Notes: a model not told the origin generated them from the letters alone. Positions 25,058 to 34,442 are shown, counted from the first letter of the stretch. The stretch is 48,459 nt of DNA from Paludibacter sp. 221 (GCF_010501035.1 NZ_QVMH01000009.1:1074-49532), one strand, 5' to 3'. Translations and numbers: made by a program.

Positions 25058-27780
25058 ATCTTATCATTCGTATAACTGTCCGCTATCTCAAAGTCAATAT
25101 GTCTTATTTCTGTTTCTTCATCAACATCAGCTATTAGCGACAGAAAGTAATTCCTGTAGGTCGAACGTGTCATCAGCCCCAAATCAAAATCTTTGTAATC
25201 CTGTCCCTGCACGTTAGCAGGCATACCGAAACCACGCAACAAGGTATGGTTTACACCGTCGTTTGAACCGTACAATGCTAAGAATGCTTTGTTGGCGGGC
25301 AAATTGGACCGGACTTGGTAAAACAAGCCTCGCACTATGGCGCGTTGTAGTTTTTTCACCTCATCGATACCGAAATATAAAGGACGAAGCGTAAATTCTA
25401 TATGACTTACATTCGTACCCGACTGGAAGTAATCTTTTATCTTGTTACCCTCTGCTACTAATAATTTAGGATACGTGTTACCCACTTCGTAATCTATCCG
25501 TTCCGTCGATTGATAGATATTCCGGGTATCAAAACAATACACATAATTGAAACCATAATCTTTGTTGACGATGATTAATTCATTCTCCGTGGGGTTATAA
25601 ATAAGGGCTGAAAGCGTTTTAATATATTCACGAAACGAAACAAGTTGCTTTTTATCACCGTCCAAAACCATACTTTCAGGAAATTGCTCTACAGGTAAGG
25701 TAATACATGTCGTTTCGTTGCCGTTGATAATATAAATACCGCGCTGCCCTACAAAAGCAATTCCGTAAGGCGTGGGGCATAGCAAACCCAAAACAGGTAC
25801 TTCCCGCGACGAAGATGGAGTAACATTAGAATACACAACCTCTCCACTACCTACACTCAGCATAAAGAATCCTTGTGTAGTCGCTATATACAATGGATAC
25901 ATTCCGAAATTACGGTCCGATACATTCATCACATTGGCTGCCATGTTAAGTATTTCACCATTGCTCGCCATATAAGTGTTGATAGCTGGAAAATAAAACG
26001 GATTGTTTAATTCGGAAACACGTATTTTATTCTGCTCTTTATAAGTTGGTATTTTATCCCAGTCTAAGTCAGAAGGTATTTTAAACATAGAAGCTAAGTC
26101 TGTTATTGGATGTATTGTCCCAATCTGAGGTGTATTAGTGCTTCGTGTCTTGTAGTTTGCACGTAAAAAGTAAGATATATTAAGTGAATTATGCGCTGTT
26201 AGTTCTTCCGAAAATATACATCGGAGTATATTGGGTATTTGTCGTGTTATGACATAGAAACGTGTAGCCCTTGAATCGGGATATGAAAAATAAGCACTGA
26301 AAAAAGCTCCTTCTTTATCATTAGCCTTATATTCGGATATGGCATATTTTTTTACATTGTCAACGTTAAGTTCAACTACAATATAACGAGGAACGGTTAA
26401 CAATTCTTCCGCTGCCGAAACATCATTATAACGGTTTCCATTCCATTGGAAGTAATCCGGACTGAATCCTTTGAAAAACGTTGTCTTTATATCCGACAAG
26501 TGAAGCCTGCTGTTATAAATCAATGCATTTCCCGCACCTATATTATGGTGACTGAAACTATCTGTCGACATTTGTTCTTGATAGACAAGATTATCTAAAT
26601 TAGGAATCAGGTCTTTTGCTACATCCGGAAATTTTACATCAACACCTTCCGAACCTATTTCTAAGCTCCGTATATGATAGAAAAGAGATTCTTCCTTAAC
26701 AGTATTGATGGCCTCTAATGGTATTTGTGTTTTCACAAATTTGCCGGCGGCTTCTATAACAGGATGAATATGTTTTACAATTTTATAACCTTCGGCTATA
26801 AGTGGAAATGGAGTCCAAAAATATTCATGATAAACCTCGTTTGGTTGTTCTTGTCCTGATTGTATATCTTTTCGTATGTTCTCTATGTTGGATAAGTTTA
26901 ATGCTGGACTTAAAAAAACATCCACCGACTTGATTATATCTTTAAAATCATTTAGCGTAGATAAATCGTAATTCAACAATACGCTGTAAGCCGTAATTGT
27001 GGCGCTAAGGTTATTCCTATAAACGCCACTACTACCTCCTGATTCAGCCTTCAAAGTTGCATACTTAGCCGCCAGTATTCCTCCAAATTCATGTTCTAAT
27101 TCTTTATATTTACTCTCATGCTTTACCTTTTCAATACCGGGAAGCAGTAAAATAGGAGGTGAATGTTTTATTAAAGAGTTATCGTGCAGCCTGAAAGCAT
27201 AACGTATCAGATGTCCGTCAAACAATACTGATTCGTTTTCCTCCTTTATTTTGTTGATGATTCCATAAACTAGTGACTTTACATGAAGTTCTATTTCTTC
27301 TGAATCAGGATTTACGCCCCCTGTCCAACTCGAAGTATCCGTCTTTGTATACAAATGTGCATCATCAGAACCAAACTGTATGACAGGAAGTTCCGGGAGT
27401 ACTCCTATAAGTTTATAATCATTTTCTGTATAAAGGGCATAATAAATATCATCCTCCGTTACAAATGAAAGGGTATTTCCTATCTGTTGTATGGAGTTTA
27501 TTTTTCCGCTTACGCTTCCTATTTGGATAGCAACATTATTTATATTGTAATAAATCGTTGATTTTTCCGCTTCGAGTATTACACCTATCCAGTTCTCGTA
27601 ATCCGAATTACTATGAACTACAATTATATCATATTTACGGTCTAGCTCCTTTATTACTTTGCGTGGGGTAACCGGATGCAATGCGCCGTTTTTCTTTCGC
27701 ACATTCACCGCCTCAGCACAATCACCCTCATTATAAAGCGATGTTGTACTTATACCCTGTATGTCTATGCTTTTTTTCAT
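25051..27780 (-). CDS. Large tail/nozzle-like protein, 909 aa
   Basis: A big, beta-rich, soluble protein directly after the portal gene. The start MKKSIDIQGISTTSLYNEGD and the region EAVNVRKKNGALHPVTPRKV, followed by repeated short beta segments (for example IAFVGQRGIYIINGN and FDTRNIYQSTERIDYEVGN), resemble the propeller-type stabilisation or tubular tail proteins of podoviruses (P22 gp10 / T7 gp12-like role). It would cap the portal and form the tail nozzle. The identification is structural analogy; no catalytic motif is seen. Confidence 0.6.
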   Translation of the reverse strand: MKKSIDIQGISTTSLYNEGDCAEAVNVRKKNGALHPVTPRKVIKELDRKYDIIVVHSNSDYENWIGVILEAEKSTIYYNINNVAIQIGSVSGKINSIQQIGNTLSFVTEDDIYYALYTENDYKLIGVLPELPVIQFGSDDAHLYTKTDTSSWTGGVNPDSEEIELHVKSLVYGIINKIKEENESVLFDGHLIRYAFRLHDNSLIKHSPPILLLPGIEKVKHESKYKELEHEFGGILAAKYATLKAESGGSSGVYRNNLSATITAYSVLLNYDLSTLNDFKDIIKSVDVFLSPALNLSNIENIRKDIQSGQEQPNEVYHEYFWTPFPLIAEGYKIVKHIHPVIEAAGKFVKTQIPLEAINTVKEESLFYHIRSLEIGSEGVDVKFPDVAKDLIPNLDNLVYQEQMSTDSFSHHNIGAGNALIYNSRLHLSDIKTTFFKGFSPDYFQWNGNRYNDVSAAEELLTVPRYIVVELNVDNVKKYAISEYKANDKEGAFFSAYFSYPDSRATRFYVITRQIPNILRCIFSEELTAHNSLNISYFLRANYKTRSTNTPQIGTIHPITDLASMFKIPSDLDWDKIPTYKEQNKIRVSELNNPFYFPAINTYMASNGEILNMAANVMNVSDRNFGMYPLYIATTQGFFMLSVGSGEVVYSNVTPSSSREVPVLGLLCPTPYGIAFVGQRGIYIINGNETTCITLPVEQFPESMVLDGDKKQLVSFREYIKTLSALIYNPTENELIIVNKDYGFNYVYCFDTRNIYQSTERIDYEVGNTYPKLLVAEGNKIKDYFQSGTNVSHIEFTLRPLYFGIDEVKKLQRAIVRGLFYQVRSNLPANKAFLALYGSNDGVNHTLLRGFGMPANVQGQDYKDFDLGLMTRSTYRNYFLSLIADVDEETEIRHIDFEIADSYTNDKMR

Positions 27781-27822
27781 TACTTATCTGCTCTCTATCC
27801 CTTACTAATTTTTCATTTTTAA

Positions 27823-27857
27823 CTAGTCACCGGTAGCTAGTAACTAGTAGCTACCCA
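27823..27857. repeat. Heptamer repeat (CTAGTNA family)
   Basis: Units CTAGTCA CCGGTAG CTAGTAA CTAGTAG CTACCCA lie between portal and tail protein genes, running into the portal stop codon. Confidence 0.8.
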
Positions 27858-29908
27858 CCAACTCCCTCCGCCTGTTGCATTATCATTTCCTGTACGTCAG
27901 GAGGCAAGCTCGATAACTGCTGCTGTACCTCCGGCGAAAATTGGTATTGCTGTAATTCCTGCTGCAATTCAGGTGGGAGCTGCGCTCCTGCCATTGGCTG
28001 TCCGGCCATAGCTGCATCTTTCACTTCCTGTTCTCTCTTGTTCATATAATCCAGTAGCTTGTCTTTAAATGGCAGGTTCCCTGCTTCTATCATCCCTCTT
28101 AAGTCAAGTACGTTATTGGTGTCAAATTGCTTCAGTTGGAACAACAGGTCATTTACCATCAGGCGATATGCAGGCGTGTCCGTATTTTCAACTACTGCTA
28201 TCTCTACATCAATGTTTTTTACTTTGGGTGGGTCATAAAGTAGTCGTTTCCCGGAGTTTTTATCAAAAATGTATCTTCGTTCATCGTAATACTGCTGCAT
28301 CAGCTGTACATTCATCTTATCCCTCCGTACACGGAACGAGTTGATTGCCTCAAATATACCGTTCAGGCTGGTCGCGGAGTTTTGGCTTTGCTGTGCATAC
28401 ATTTGCGCAGGAGTGCCTGAGGTTGGCTGCTGGCCTTGCAATGCCCCGTAAACACCGCTCACATTCTCCGATAAGCGCAAATACATATTAACCACGTTTA
28501 GCGGTGTAAATGCCTGAGCCACCGTGTTTACATATTCGGGTTTAGTATGGGGTGTTCTCGGGTCGGGTTTATAAGGAATGACGGAATCGTAATCAGTCGC
28601 TTTATCTTGTATATACTCTATTCCGTAACCATTTTCATCGTCTATGTAGTTGGTAGGCATGAACAGCAGCGACTTTGCGCTATACTTCGACAGCAGCTCC
28701 GAAATCGCCGATAGGCGGTTTATCTGCTTATTGGTATCTATCAGGTCTTTGACAAATGGGTATATCTTGCCACAGAAGAAATCATGCAGCTCAAACACAA
28801 TCGGAGGCATCTCATGCCAATACGGGTTCATCCCCTCATCCAATACCTCGCCACAGGGTGTAAGGAAATAGTATTTCCAGAAATTCGCGGTACCCCATTC
28901 ATAGTCTATCAGCAACATATCTTCCTCATCCACACCCATTGCGCCCTGTTCCTGTATTCTTCGGACGTTTTCCTTTTTAATATCCGATTCTTTTATCTCG
29001 AAATCGGGATAATACGTACCGTGCAGGTAATCATGTATCCAAAAGCACTCTTTACTCTCTTTACGCCATATTTCAATCACCCTGCATAAGCCATACGCCT
29101 CCGTACCGGGAACAAAGAAATCCAACTCCAAACGCTGGTCGGTAAATGTTTCCGACATTTCATAAATACGCTCCTCGCTTCTCCCACCGTAAAGCCGACG
29201 CAGTTTCTCACCCCTGCTTTTACTGCCTTTGGAGAATAACCCGACAATATCATCTGCCGACACATCGTAAAAATAACCTACTAACGAGCAGTCCGTATAG
29301 CGCGGGTCTTTCATTGTGTTATCCACGAAGAAAGAAAAGGGGTCGATAAAATCGTTTACTACATCCTTTTCTCCGTCTCTGCTTGCGAAATGGTTCTTTG
29401 TCACGGATACTCCGGATATAAGCAATTGAAGCAACTCCGCCATATCCAGTTTCCACAGCTCATTCTTACGGTACAGGGCATGAAGCGTAGCGGTAAGTAC
29501 TTCGCTCTCCGCTTGGTTCTCGTCTTTTTGTGCTATACAGGATGGGAGTGTCTTGTTCGAACTCCAAACACCTACAATTGTGCGTAATACATTCCGGATG
29601 ATGTTATACTGGCTAGGTTGCAAGCCCTGCTCTACAAGCAAGGCACGCTCTGTCACGATACGGTGCTTCTTTGCGTCATACACACGGTCCGAAAATTGGT
29701 CGCCAAAAACAAATTCTTCGTTCCGGCGTATATCTGTGCGCCACTGCGCCATCGATAGCCAGCAGTTGTAGGCAGACATCAAAAGGTTTGATTCGTGTTT
29801 TATATCACTATCCTCTAGGTCTGCTCTGCGTTGCTTCCTTTTCGCATTTTGCGCCGTTTTGCTGTACTTTCGTTGGTAGGCTTGTATATTCCTGCGGGTT
29901 TCTTGCAT
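27851..29908 (-). CDS. Portal protein, 685 aa
   Basis: Size, position at the head of the late block, and sequence character fit a podovirus-type portal. There is a basic N-terminus with Tyr and Lys/Arg, a QWRTDIRRNEEFVFGDQFSD region, an acidic middle, and the helix LIDTNKQINRLSAISELLSK, typical of the clip/stem part of portals. A Gln-rich C-terminal barrel-like tail (PPELQQELQQYQFSPEVQQQ) follows. It forms the dodecameric DNA channel at the capsid vertex. The 19-bp late motif lies 43 nt upstream of its ATG. Confidence 0.85.
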   Translation of the reverse strand: MQETRRNIQAYQRKYSKTAQNAKRKQRRADLEDSDIKHESNLLMSAYNCWLSMAQWRTDIRRNEEFVFGDQFSDRVYDAKKHRIVTERALLVEQGLQPSQYNIIRNVLRTIVGVWSSNKTLPSCIAQKDENQAESEVLTATLHALYRKNELWKLDMAELLQLLISGVSVTKNHFASRDGEKDVVNDFIDPFSFFVDNTMKDPRYTDCSLVGYFYDVSADDIVGLFSKGSKSRGEKLRRLYGGRSEERIYEMSETFTDQRLELDFFVPGTEAYGLCRVIEIWRKESKECFWIHDYLHGTYYPDFEIKESDIKKENVRRIQEQGAMGVDEEDMLLIDYEWGTANFWKYYFLTPCGEVLDEGMNPYWHEMPPIVFELHDFFCGKIYPFVKDLIDTNKQINRLSAISELLSKYSAKSLLFMPTNYIDDENGYGIEYIQDKATDYDSVIPYKPDPRTPHTKPEYVNTVAQAFTPLNVVNMYLRLSENVSGVYGALQGQQPTSGTPAQMYAQQSQNSATSLNGIFEAINSFRVRRDKMNVQLMQQYYDERRYIFDKNSGKRLLYDPPKVKNIDVEIAVVENTDTPAYRLMVNDLLFQLKQFDTNNVLDLRGMIEAGNLPFKDKLLDYMNKREQEVKDAAMAGQPMAGAQLPPELQQELQQYQFSPEVQQQLSSLPPDVQEMIMQQAEGVGG

Positions 29909-29951
29909 AAACTCAAAATAAACTCAAAATTGCGCTTTTTTGAGTTGCTAT

Positions 29952-29970
29952 TTTGCCCAAGATGAGAATT
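29952..29970 (-). promoter_or_regulatory. 19-bp late-operon motif, copy 2
   Basis: Identical to 9041-9059 (AATTCTCATCTTGGGCAAA on the minus strand). It lies in the divergent gap between the portal gene and the plus-strand 107-aa gene. See copy 1 for the comparison. Confidence 0.6.
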
Positions 29971-30059
29971 TATTTTATCATTAATCTTAAGTCGGCTATT
30001 TCTCAACAATCATCTTTGTAATTTAGTCTCTTTTAAAATATCCAATCATATATACAACT

Positions 30060-30383
30060 ATGGCAAAGAAAGAGATAACTCCCTCTGCGGATGAAACAAC
30101 AGTAGTCAAAAAGAAAAGGGAAAAAACAGGAGGAAGGAAGAAAGGCACACCCAACAAAACTACTGCAGAGATGCGTAGCTGGCTTAACAAGTTTGTAGGT
30201 GACAACTTGAAAGAATTTGAAAAGAACTTCAAAACGCTGGAGGTAAACGAAAAGATTAACATCATCACCAAACTTCTTCCCTATGTCTTACCAAAGCAGA
30301 CAGAGAATAAACTATCGTTCGACGAAGAAACAACCAAGGCAGTTAAAGAAAGCATGGATAAAGTAAATGAGCTGTTTGAATAA
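30060..30383 (+). CDS. Small basic phage protein, possible terminase small subunit, 107 aa
   Basis: A Lys-rich, disordered N-terminus with GGRKKGTPNKTTAEMRSWLN is followed by helices and the segment INIITKLLPYVLPKQTENKL. Proteins with the GGRKKGTPNKTTAE start are common in Bacteroidales phages, and some are tentatively called small terminase subunits or DNA-packaging accessory proteins. It is divergent from the portal gene, next to the packaging block, but no large terminase is in the window. I see a probable DNA-binding role and no proof of function. Confidence 0.55.
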   Translation: MAKKEITPSADETTVVKKKREKTGGRKKGTPNKTTAEMRSWLNKFVGDNLKEFEKNFKTLEVNEKINIITKLLPYVLPKQTENKLSFDEETTKAVKESMDKVNELFE

Positions 30384-30394
30384 TAAACTATTCC

Positions 30395-30551
30395 CTAATC
30401 ACTAGTAGCTAGTAACCAGTAACTGAAACATCTATTTCCCTCTATTTTAGATAATCCGGAGCTTATCATTTATCAAACCAAACAACCAAGCACCTGAATA
30501 TCAACCAACAGACCGATTCCTACTTCTTAATTCCTACTTCTTAATTCTAAA
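30395..30551. repeat. Two heptamer repeat blocks in the 30384-30804 gap
   Basis: Block one, 30395-30422, reads CTAATCA CTAGTAG CTAGTAA CCAGTAA. Block two, 30517-30551, alternates TTCCTAC and TTCTTAA twice, then TTCTAAA. Apart from these and the terminator at 30661, I see no supportable gene in this 420-bp gap. Confidence 0.75.
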
Positions 30552-30660
30552 TAATAAAACAGTTTCTTCCCTTGAAAGCGAAATTAACATTCCGCTTCCT
30601 TTCGGGAAGTATAGGACAAGCTGCCGGAAATCAAAAAAAATCATTCATACTTGGACAAAA

Positions 30661-30693
30661 AAAAATTTGGCTCTTATATGTAGCCAAATTTTT
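30661..30693. terminator. Bidirectional terminator
   Basis: A perfect 12-bp stem (AAAAATTTGGCT / AGCCAAATTTTT) has a 9-nt loop, with A/T runs on both sides that would serve both strands. It lies between the convergent 107-aa gene and the minus-strand early operon. Confidence 0.8.
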
Positions 30694-30804
30694 ATATAAC
30701 TCCCTGATTTTTAAAGGATGTATTTTTACCTATTCTGATTTTCAATACTTTAAGCATGCCCTTATCGGCATTTCGCAGATTTTTGCTGAATTTTCGTAAA
30801 TTAT

Positions 30805-31758
30805 TTATTGTTTTGCTATATTGTATTGCTTACTTAAAAGCTCCTTATATTCCTTTTCCTGTGGCGAAATAATCGTCTTAAACCGAGCGTGGCTATCCTC
30901 GTAGTCACGCACAAACTCACGGATGGTTCTATACTGTTTAGGCGTTATTAATCCTTCCTCCAACTCGCTTTTTGCTTTTTCAAGGTATTCCTCCGCACCC
31001 ATATTAATAATCAATTCGGCACGCTCTATTTCGCTTTTTCGCGCGCCTTTATCGGCACGTACCGTCCGCATAAAAAATAAGTCTTTCCAATCCACATAAA
31101 ACCACTTCACAAGCCGGTTTATATTCTGGTCTGAAAAGAACGAATCCGCCCTCTCATTATGGCGTTTATACACTGTCTCTACTCGTAGTATTTTCAAAGC
31201 CTCTCCATCGATAGGTTTGGCCGGGATGCGCTTTTTATCCATCATCTCCCAGCCTTTATCATATATCTTAAAGTATTTCCGTATATCTTTATGCTTTAGC
31301 GTCGTCTTTTGACGGTTTATCCGATAGTTAGCATCAATGAACATGATTTTATCCCGGAGCGATATATATTTCACCAGTTCAATAAATGATAGCGGGTCGT
31401 AACTCACGTTCAGGTTCAACCCTAATTCAAACTGTACCACCCTTGTTTTATATGCTGTCAGTCCGTTTTCAAATAGCAGCATCTCAAAAGCGGCCTTAGC
31501 TTCCGATATGGTAAACATATTATCATTTCGTAATTTCCCAAAGCTCCTTTCATTCCAAAACTTGTGCAAGCTCGTTTTTATAGTAACTTTCCCGCGTACT
31601 ATTCTAACCTCCACGCCTGTAAGTTTAGAATACTCACTGCTCCGGTATTCCGATAGAGTTCCGCTTTCATTCGTCCAAACATGCAAACGATGAAGACGTG
31701 CCAGATGCACACTTTCATCATCGCTTACCGCAGCACGTATCGTTATCTTATCGAACAC
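30805..31758 (-). CDS. Possible phage replication protein, 317 aa
   Basis: Last gene of the long minus-strand early operon. It starts MFDKITIRAAVSDDES and holds a basic centre with KHKDIRKYFKIYDKGWEM and ILRVETVYKRH. These are weakly like the Tyr/Lys region and the LRxE segment of the II/X-type phage/plasmid replication proteins. I see no clear HUH metal-binding pair, so the resemblance is tentative. The rest is helical and charged. If the call is right, it would nick DNA at an origin. Otherwise it is an uncharacterised DNA-metabolism protein. Confidence 0.4.
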   Translation of the reverse strand: MFDKITIRAAVSDDESVHLARLHRLHVWTNESGTLSEYRSSEYSKLTGVEVRIVRGKVTIKTSLHKFWNERSFGKLRNDNMFTISEAKAAFEMLLFENGLTAYKTRVVQFELGLNLNVSYDPLSFIELVKYISLRDKIMFIDANYRINRQKTTLKHKDIRKYFKIYDKGWEMMDKKRIPAKPIDGEALKILRVETVYKRHNERADSFFSDQNINRLVKWFYVDWKDLFFMRTVRADKGARKSEIERAELIINMGAEEYLEKAKSELEEGLITPKQYRTIREFVRDYEDSHARFKTIISPQEKEYKELLSKQYNIAKQ

Positions 31759-31767
31759 AATCTTGTT

Positions 31768-32694
31768 TTAGAAATATTCTCTACAATAAAATCCTTTGCG
31801 TGGTTGATAATCTTTAAAATCCACACTTTTAAAAGTAGCTTTATGATTGCACCATCGAGCCATATCCTGTTGCCATTGAGGAATAATCTGGTTGTTTGTA
31901 AAATCTCTGTACGGCTGTGCAAAAGGAGATACTCTTAATTCTTTTGCTTTATTCAATCTTTCATAACTATCATTCAAGCTCTTCAACAGGCAATACACGA
32001 ATACCTTCGAATTATCAATGCCATATTTATTGAGTTTATGCAGGGCTGACAATAGTGGGAGTAATTGCTGTTCTGTATCATAAGCAAAACGTATATACCG
32101 TATCCACTTTATTCTCGACAGTAATTCTGCAATTTCATCTGTTACCAACCGGCTATCTAATCCCTGATTGAAATCAACCTTACAACCGGATTCAATTATA
32201 TCATTCAAATGTTTGATACAATCTTTACTTGCAAGAATATTATTATCAAGCAATATCGCTTTATTGAATCCATTTGCAACTCTATAAATATCCGATACGG
32301 TTCTTATATACCCCTCTTTCTGTGGAACAATACACCATGTACACTTTCGTATACATCCACGGGTAAGAAAACCATAAGCCGTTTTAGCATCATACCACTT
32401 TGATATGGGATAAATTGAATAATCAGGCTGGGTATTTTCTATGTATTCCGGCAAACTCTCATATCTCCCATATCCTGTTCCGCCTTTTATTTCGTGTATA
32501 GATGCTATAGGATGTTCATAGTCAGGAGTAAATGTAAAAACCTTACTCATATAAACTATGTCATAATAATAACTCCCATTTAGCCACGAGTACCAATCTA
32601 CACTATCTCCTTTCTGTTTATGATAAGCAGATATTTTCATCAAAGCAAGATTCGGAAAATTATGCCCGTCTACATCTATTAATCCTACTCTCAT
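31768..32694 (-). CDS. Radical SAM enzyme of unknown substrate, 308 aa
   Basis: The [4Fe-4S] motif CxxxCxxC is present as GCIRKCTWC (Cys114, 118, 121), preceded by an N-terminal domain (MRVGLIDVDGHNFPNLAL) of the kind seen in B12-binding/radical SAM proteins. The downstream barrel contains ILLDNNILASKD and FNQGLDSRLV. It would generate a 5'-deoxyadenosyl radical; the substrate is unknown, perhaps a nucleotide, tRNA or peptide. Its ATG overlaps the stop of the 53-aa Cys-rich gene (ATGA). Similar enzymes occur in other Bacteroidales phages. Confidence 0.8.
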   Translation of the reverse strand: MRVGLIDVDGHNFPNLALMKISAYHKQKGDSVDWYSWLNGSYYYDIVYMSKVFTFTPDYEHPIASIHEIKGGTGYGRYESLPEYIENTQPDYSIYPISKWYDAKTAYGFLTRGCIRKCTWCIVPQKEGYIRTVSDIYRVANGFNKAILLDNNILASKDCIKHLNDIIESGCKVDFNQGLDSRLVTDEIAELLSRIKWIRYIRFAYDTEQQLLPLLSALHKLNKYGIDNSKVFVYCLLKSLNDSYERLNKAKELRVSPFAQPYRDFTNNQIIPQWQQDMARWCNHKATFKSVDFKDYQPRKGFYCREYF

Positions 32695-32852
32695 TTATAC
32701 AATTCAGGATGCTGCTCCCTGCTATAGACAAAGTTATTTTTACAACGCATATTTTCTTCATCAACAATTCGGTTATGCTGGACACATTTGTATCTGTTTG
32801 GCGATTCCTGCCGAAAATGGTCACAATGCTTACATTTTATAACTACAGTCAT
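32691..32852 (-). CDS. Small Cys/His-rich protein, 53 aa
   Basis: A 53-residue frame from ATG 32852 with four cysteines and four His: IKCKHCDHF, KCVQHNR and MRCKNNF. The CxxC-x(19)-C-type spacing suggests a one-zinc ribbon. Its TGA overlaps the ATG of the radical SAM gene, supporting real, coupled translation. It could be an accessory protein for that enzyme, but no family is recognised. Confidence 0.55.
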   Translation of the reverse strand: MTVVIKCKHCDHFRQESPNRYKCVQHNRIVDEENMRCKNNFVYSREQHPELYK

Positions 32853-32853
32853 G

Positions 32854-33060
32854 CTAATTTAATCTGAACTTATCTTTTTTCGATTTTGGTATCAATACTT
32901 CTTTTACTATATTCTGAACATGCAAGGTCAGTACCCCGTCATCGTCGTCCAATAGTGCTCCGGCGAGGGAAAGAAGTATTATCTTCACATTAGGATTAAC
33001 CGTTTCATCCGCAAACTGCCTCAACCTTTCTATTTCTTCCAATTTCCTTTCATTGCTCAT
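32854..33060 (-). CDS. Small helical early protein, 68 aa
   Basis: I place the start at ATG 33060 (MSNERKLEEIERLRQFADET), which overlaps the end of the 270-aa gene by 11 nt. The open frame reaches 33108. The protein is acidic and helical with an Asp-rich stretch (LLDDDDGVLT) and a basic end. No recognised domain. Confidence 0.5.
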   Translation of the reverse strand: MSNERKLEEIERLRQFADETVNPNVKIILLSLAGALLDDDDGVLTLHVQNIVKEVLIPKSKKDKFRLN

Positions 33061-33862
33061 ATTCGTATCTATTATATGCTTCGGAAAATTCTTCAGGAAT
33101 ATACACATGGATAGAGGTAGGTTTGGCCAACTCTATCATGGTTGTAAAAACCCTCTCCGGCTCATTTTTTTCTTCCGAGCGCTTTCTTTCCTTCTTTATT
33201 AAGTAATCGTTTATAAGCATCATGGCCCGGTCTACGGTAAATGTGTGAACTACCGCTATCGAGGCGGTATAATACTCCCCATCTACCTCAATGCTAAATT
33301 CTATATGATAAAACTTTTTCTCGCTGTCCGACGAATTTTCATTTTCCGTATCCGTGTCAGCTTCCGCAGGTTTTACCGCTTTCAGATTATCAATCAGAAT
33401 AATATCTGCACGATAGTCTTTTATCTCTTTAATAAAAAAAGGAGAAGTATAATTCAGCTCAATGTAGTCGTTAAGAATAAGTATTGCATTATCAATACCG
33501 TTTGCATAAAACAGAAACTTATATTTCTTTCTGTTCATTTCTACAATGGCCATGTGAGGAAACAAACAAGTACTTTCCTGACAATAAGCAATCCGGCGTT
33601 GGTTACTTACCTCTATTTCTTTAATCTCTCCGCTCTCCATGTGAAACCGTATCTGCGACAGAATATCCTGATTTATCAGTATGCCCTTTTCAAAAAGAAC
33701 CTCGTTCCTTTCTATGCTTACTACCTCTCCGCTATCTTCGTCTACAAAATTTTCCACCCATGATTTTAATACTCTATTTGCCGTGTACCTGTTCAGCATA
33801 TTAGCAGGTATGGAAGTCTTAAACCTTTCTTCTGTATGTTTGGTCGCTATTTTATTCCTCAT
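33050..33862 (-). CDS. Conserved-looking early phage protein, 270 aa
   Basis: A soluble protein with an N-terminal basic region, then ENFVDEDSGEVVSIERNEVL (about residues 37-56), a sequence with slight similarity to an RNA polymerase beta/beta-prime hairpin. A beta-rich domain (KFLFYANGIDNAILILNDYI), an acidic linker rich in Asp/Glu/Ser, and a second beta domain (FYHIEFSIEVDGEYYTASI) follow. Proteins with this two-domain pattern are frequent in Bacteroidales mobile elements. The function is not established, and the polymerase-like resemblance is weak. It overlaps both neighbours by about 11 nt. Confidence 0.55.
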   Translation of the reverse strand: MRNKIATKHTEERFKTSIPANMLNRYTANRVLKSWVENFVDEDSGEVVSIERNEVLFEKGILINQDILSQIRFHMESGEIKEIEVSNQRRIAYCQESTCLFPHMAIVEMNRKKYKFLFYANGIDNAILILNDYIELNYTSPFFIKEIKDYRADIILIDNLKAVKPAEADTDTENENSSDSEKKFYHIEFSIEVDGEYYTASIAVVHTFTVDRAMMLINDYLIKKERKRSEEKNEPERVFTTMIELAKPTSIHVYIPEEFSEAYNRYEYEQ

Positions 33863-34088
33863 CTTCTTTGTGTTTTTTAGGTGGATTTACTTCAAAATAT
33901 ATGTTTTCAAGAAATTGAATATACCGCTCCAAGTCCGGTTCGTAGTCAAATTCCTTTACTATTATCTCACCGTGAACACGGCAAACAGTCTTTTTTCTAA
34001 GATTGGCAACTATCTTTATTTGGTTGCCAAAGTCGTGCGTTACCTCCTCCACGCCCAACTCCGAATGCTTAAATGTTGTTTCCCACAT
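33852..34088 (-). CDS. Small early phage protein, 78 aa
   Basis: Acidic, mostly helical and beta, no membrane segment; the C-terminus is Lys/Glu-rich (PPKKHKEDEE). It overlaps the 270-aa gene by 11 nt, so the two are probably co-translated. Function unknown. Confidence 0.5.
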   Translation of the reverse strand: MWETTFKHSELGVEEVTHDFGNQIKIVANLRKKTVCRVHGEIIVKEFDYEPDLERYIQFLENIYFEVNPPKKHKEDEE

Positions 34089-34138
34089 AAGTATTTTATT
34101 TAAAGTTATTTTAATTCTCCTTGCCTTACCACTTCCGG

Positions 34139-34378
34139 CTACTCATTAACTAATTCAAGTTCGCTTTCGAGACACTCCGTTAATGAAAGATTAAGGCCGT
34201 TTACTTCGCCTTCAATTACGATATACGAATGCTCGTTAGGCTCTACCAAAGCCCCGTTTTCTTTGCTGATAATACAGCCGTCTTCTTCGGTTTCAAAGCC
34301 GATAATACAGCCTACTCTCCGTTCCGTTTCTCCTTCGGGGATAAATGTTACTTTGTCGTACAAATTAAATTTTCTCAT
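34139..34378 (-). CDS. Small beta-barrel-like early protein, 79 aa
   Basis: The pattern YDKVTFIPEGETERRVGCII followed by strands suggests a small SH3/KOW-like barrel. It is acidic overall, ending ESELELVNE. Such proteins can bind RNA or RNA polymerase, but I infer this only from the strand pattern. Confidence 0.45.
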   Translation of the reverse strand: MRKFNLYDKVTFIPEGETERRVGCIIGFETEEDGCIISKENGALVEPNEHSYIVIEGEVNGLNLSLTECLESELELVNE

Positions 34379-34442
34379 GATTTATATCTATTTTTACTGA
34401 ATTATTGTATATTGGTATATATATTTTTCGTTTAAAATTGTA

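Noticed and set aside
30572..30799. A 75-aa plus-strand frame
   Set aside because: It crosses a clear bidirectional terminator and has no motif or convincing leader.
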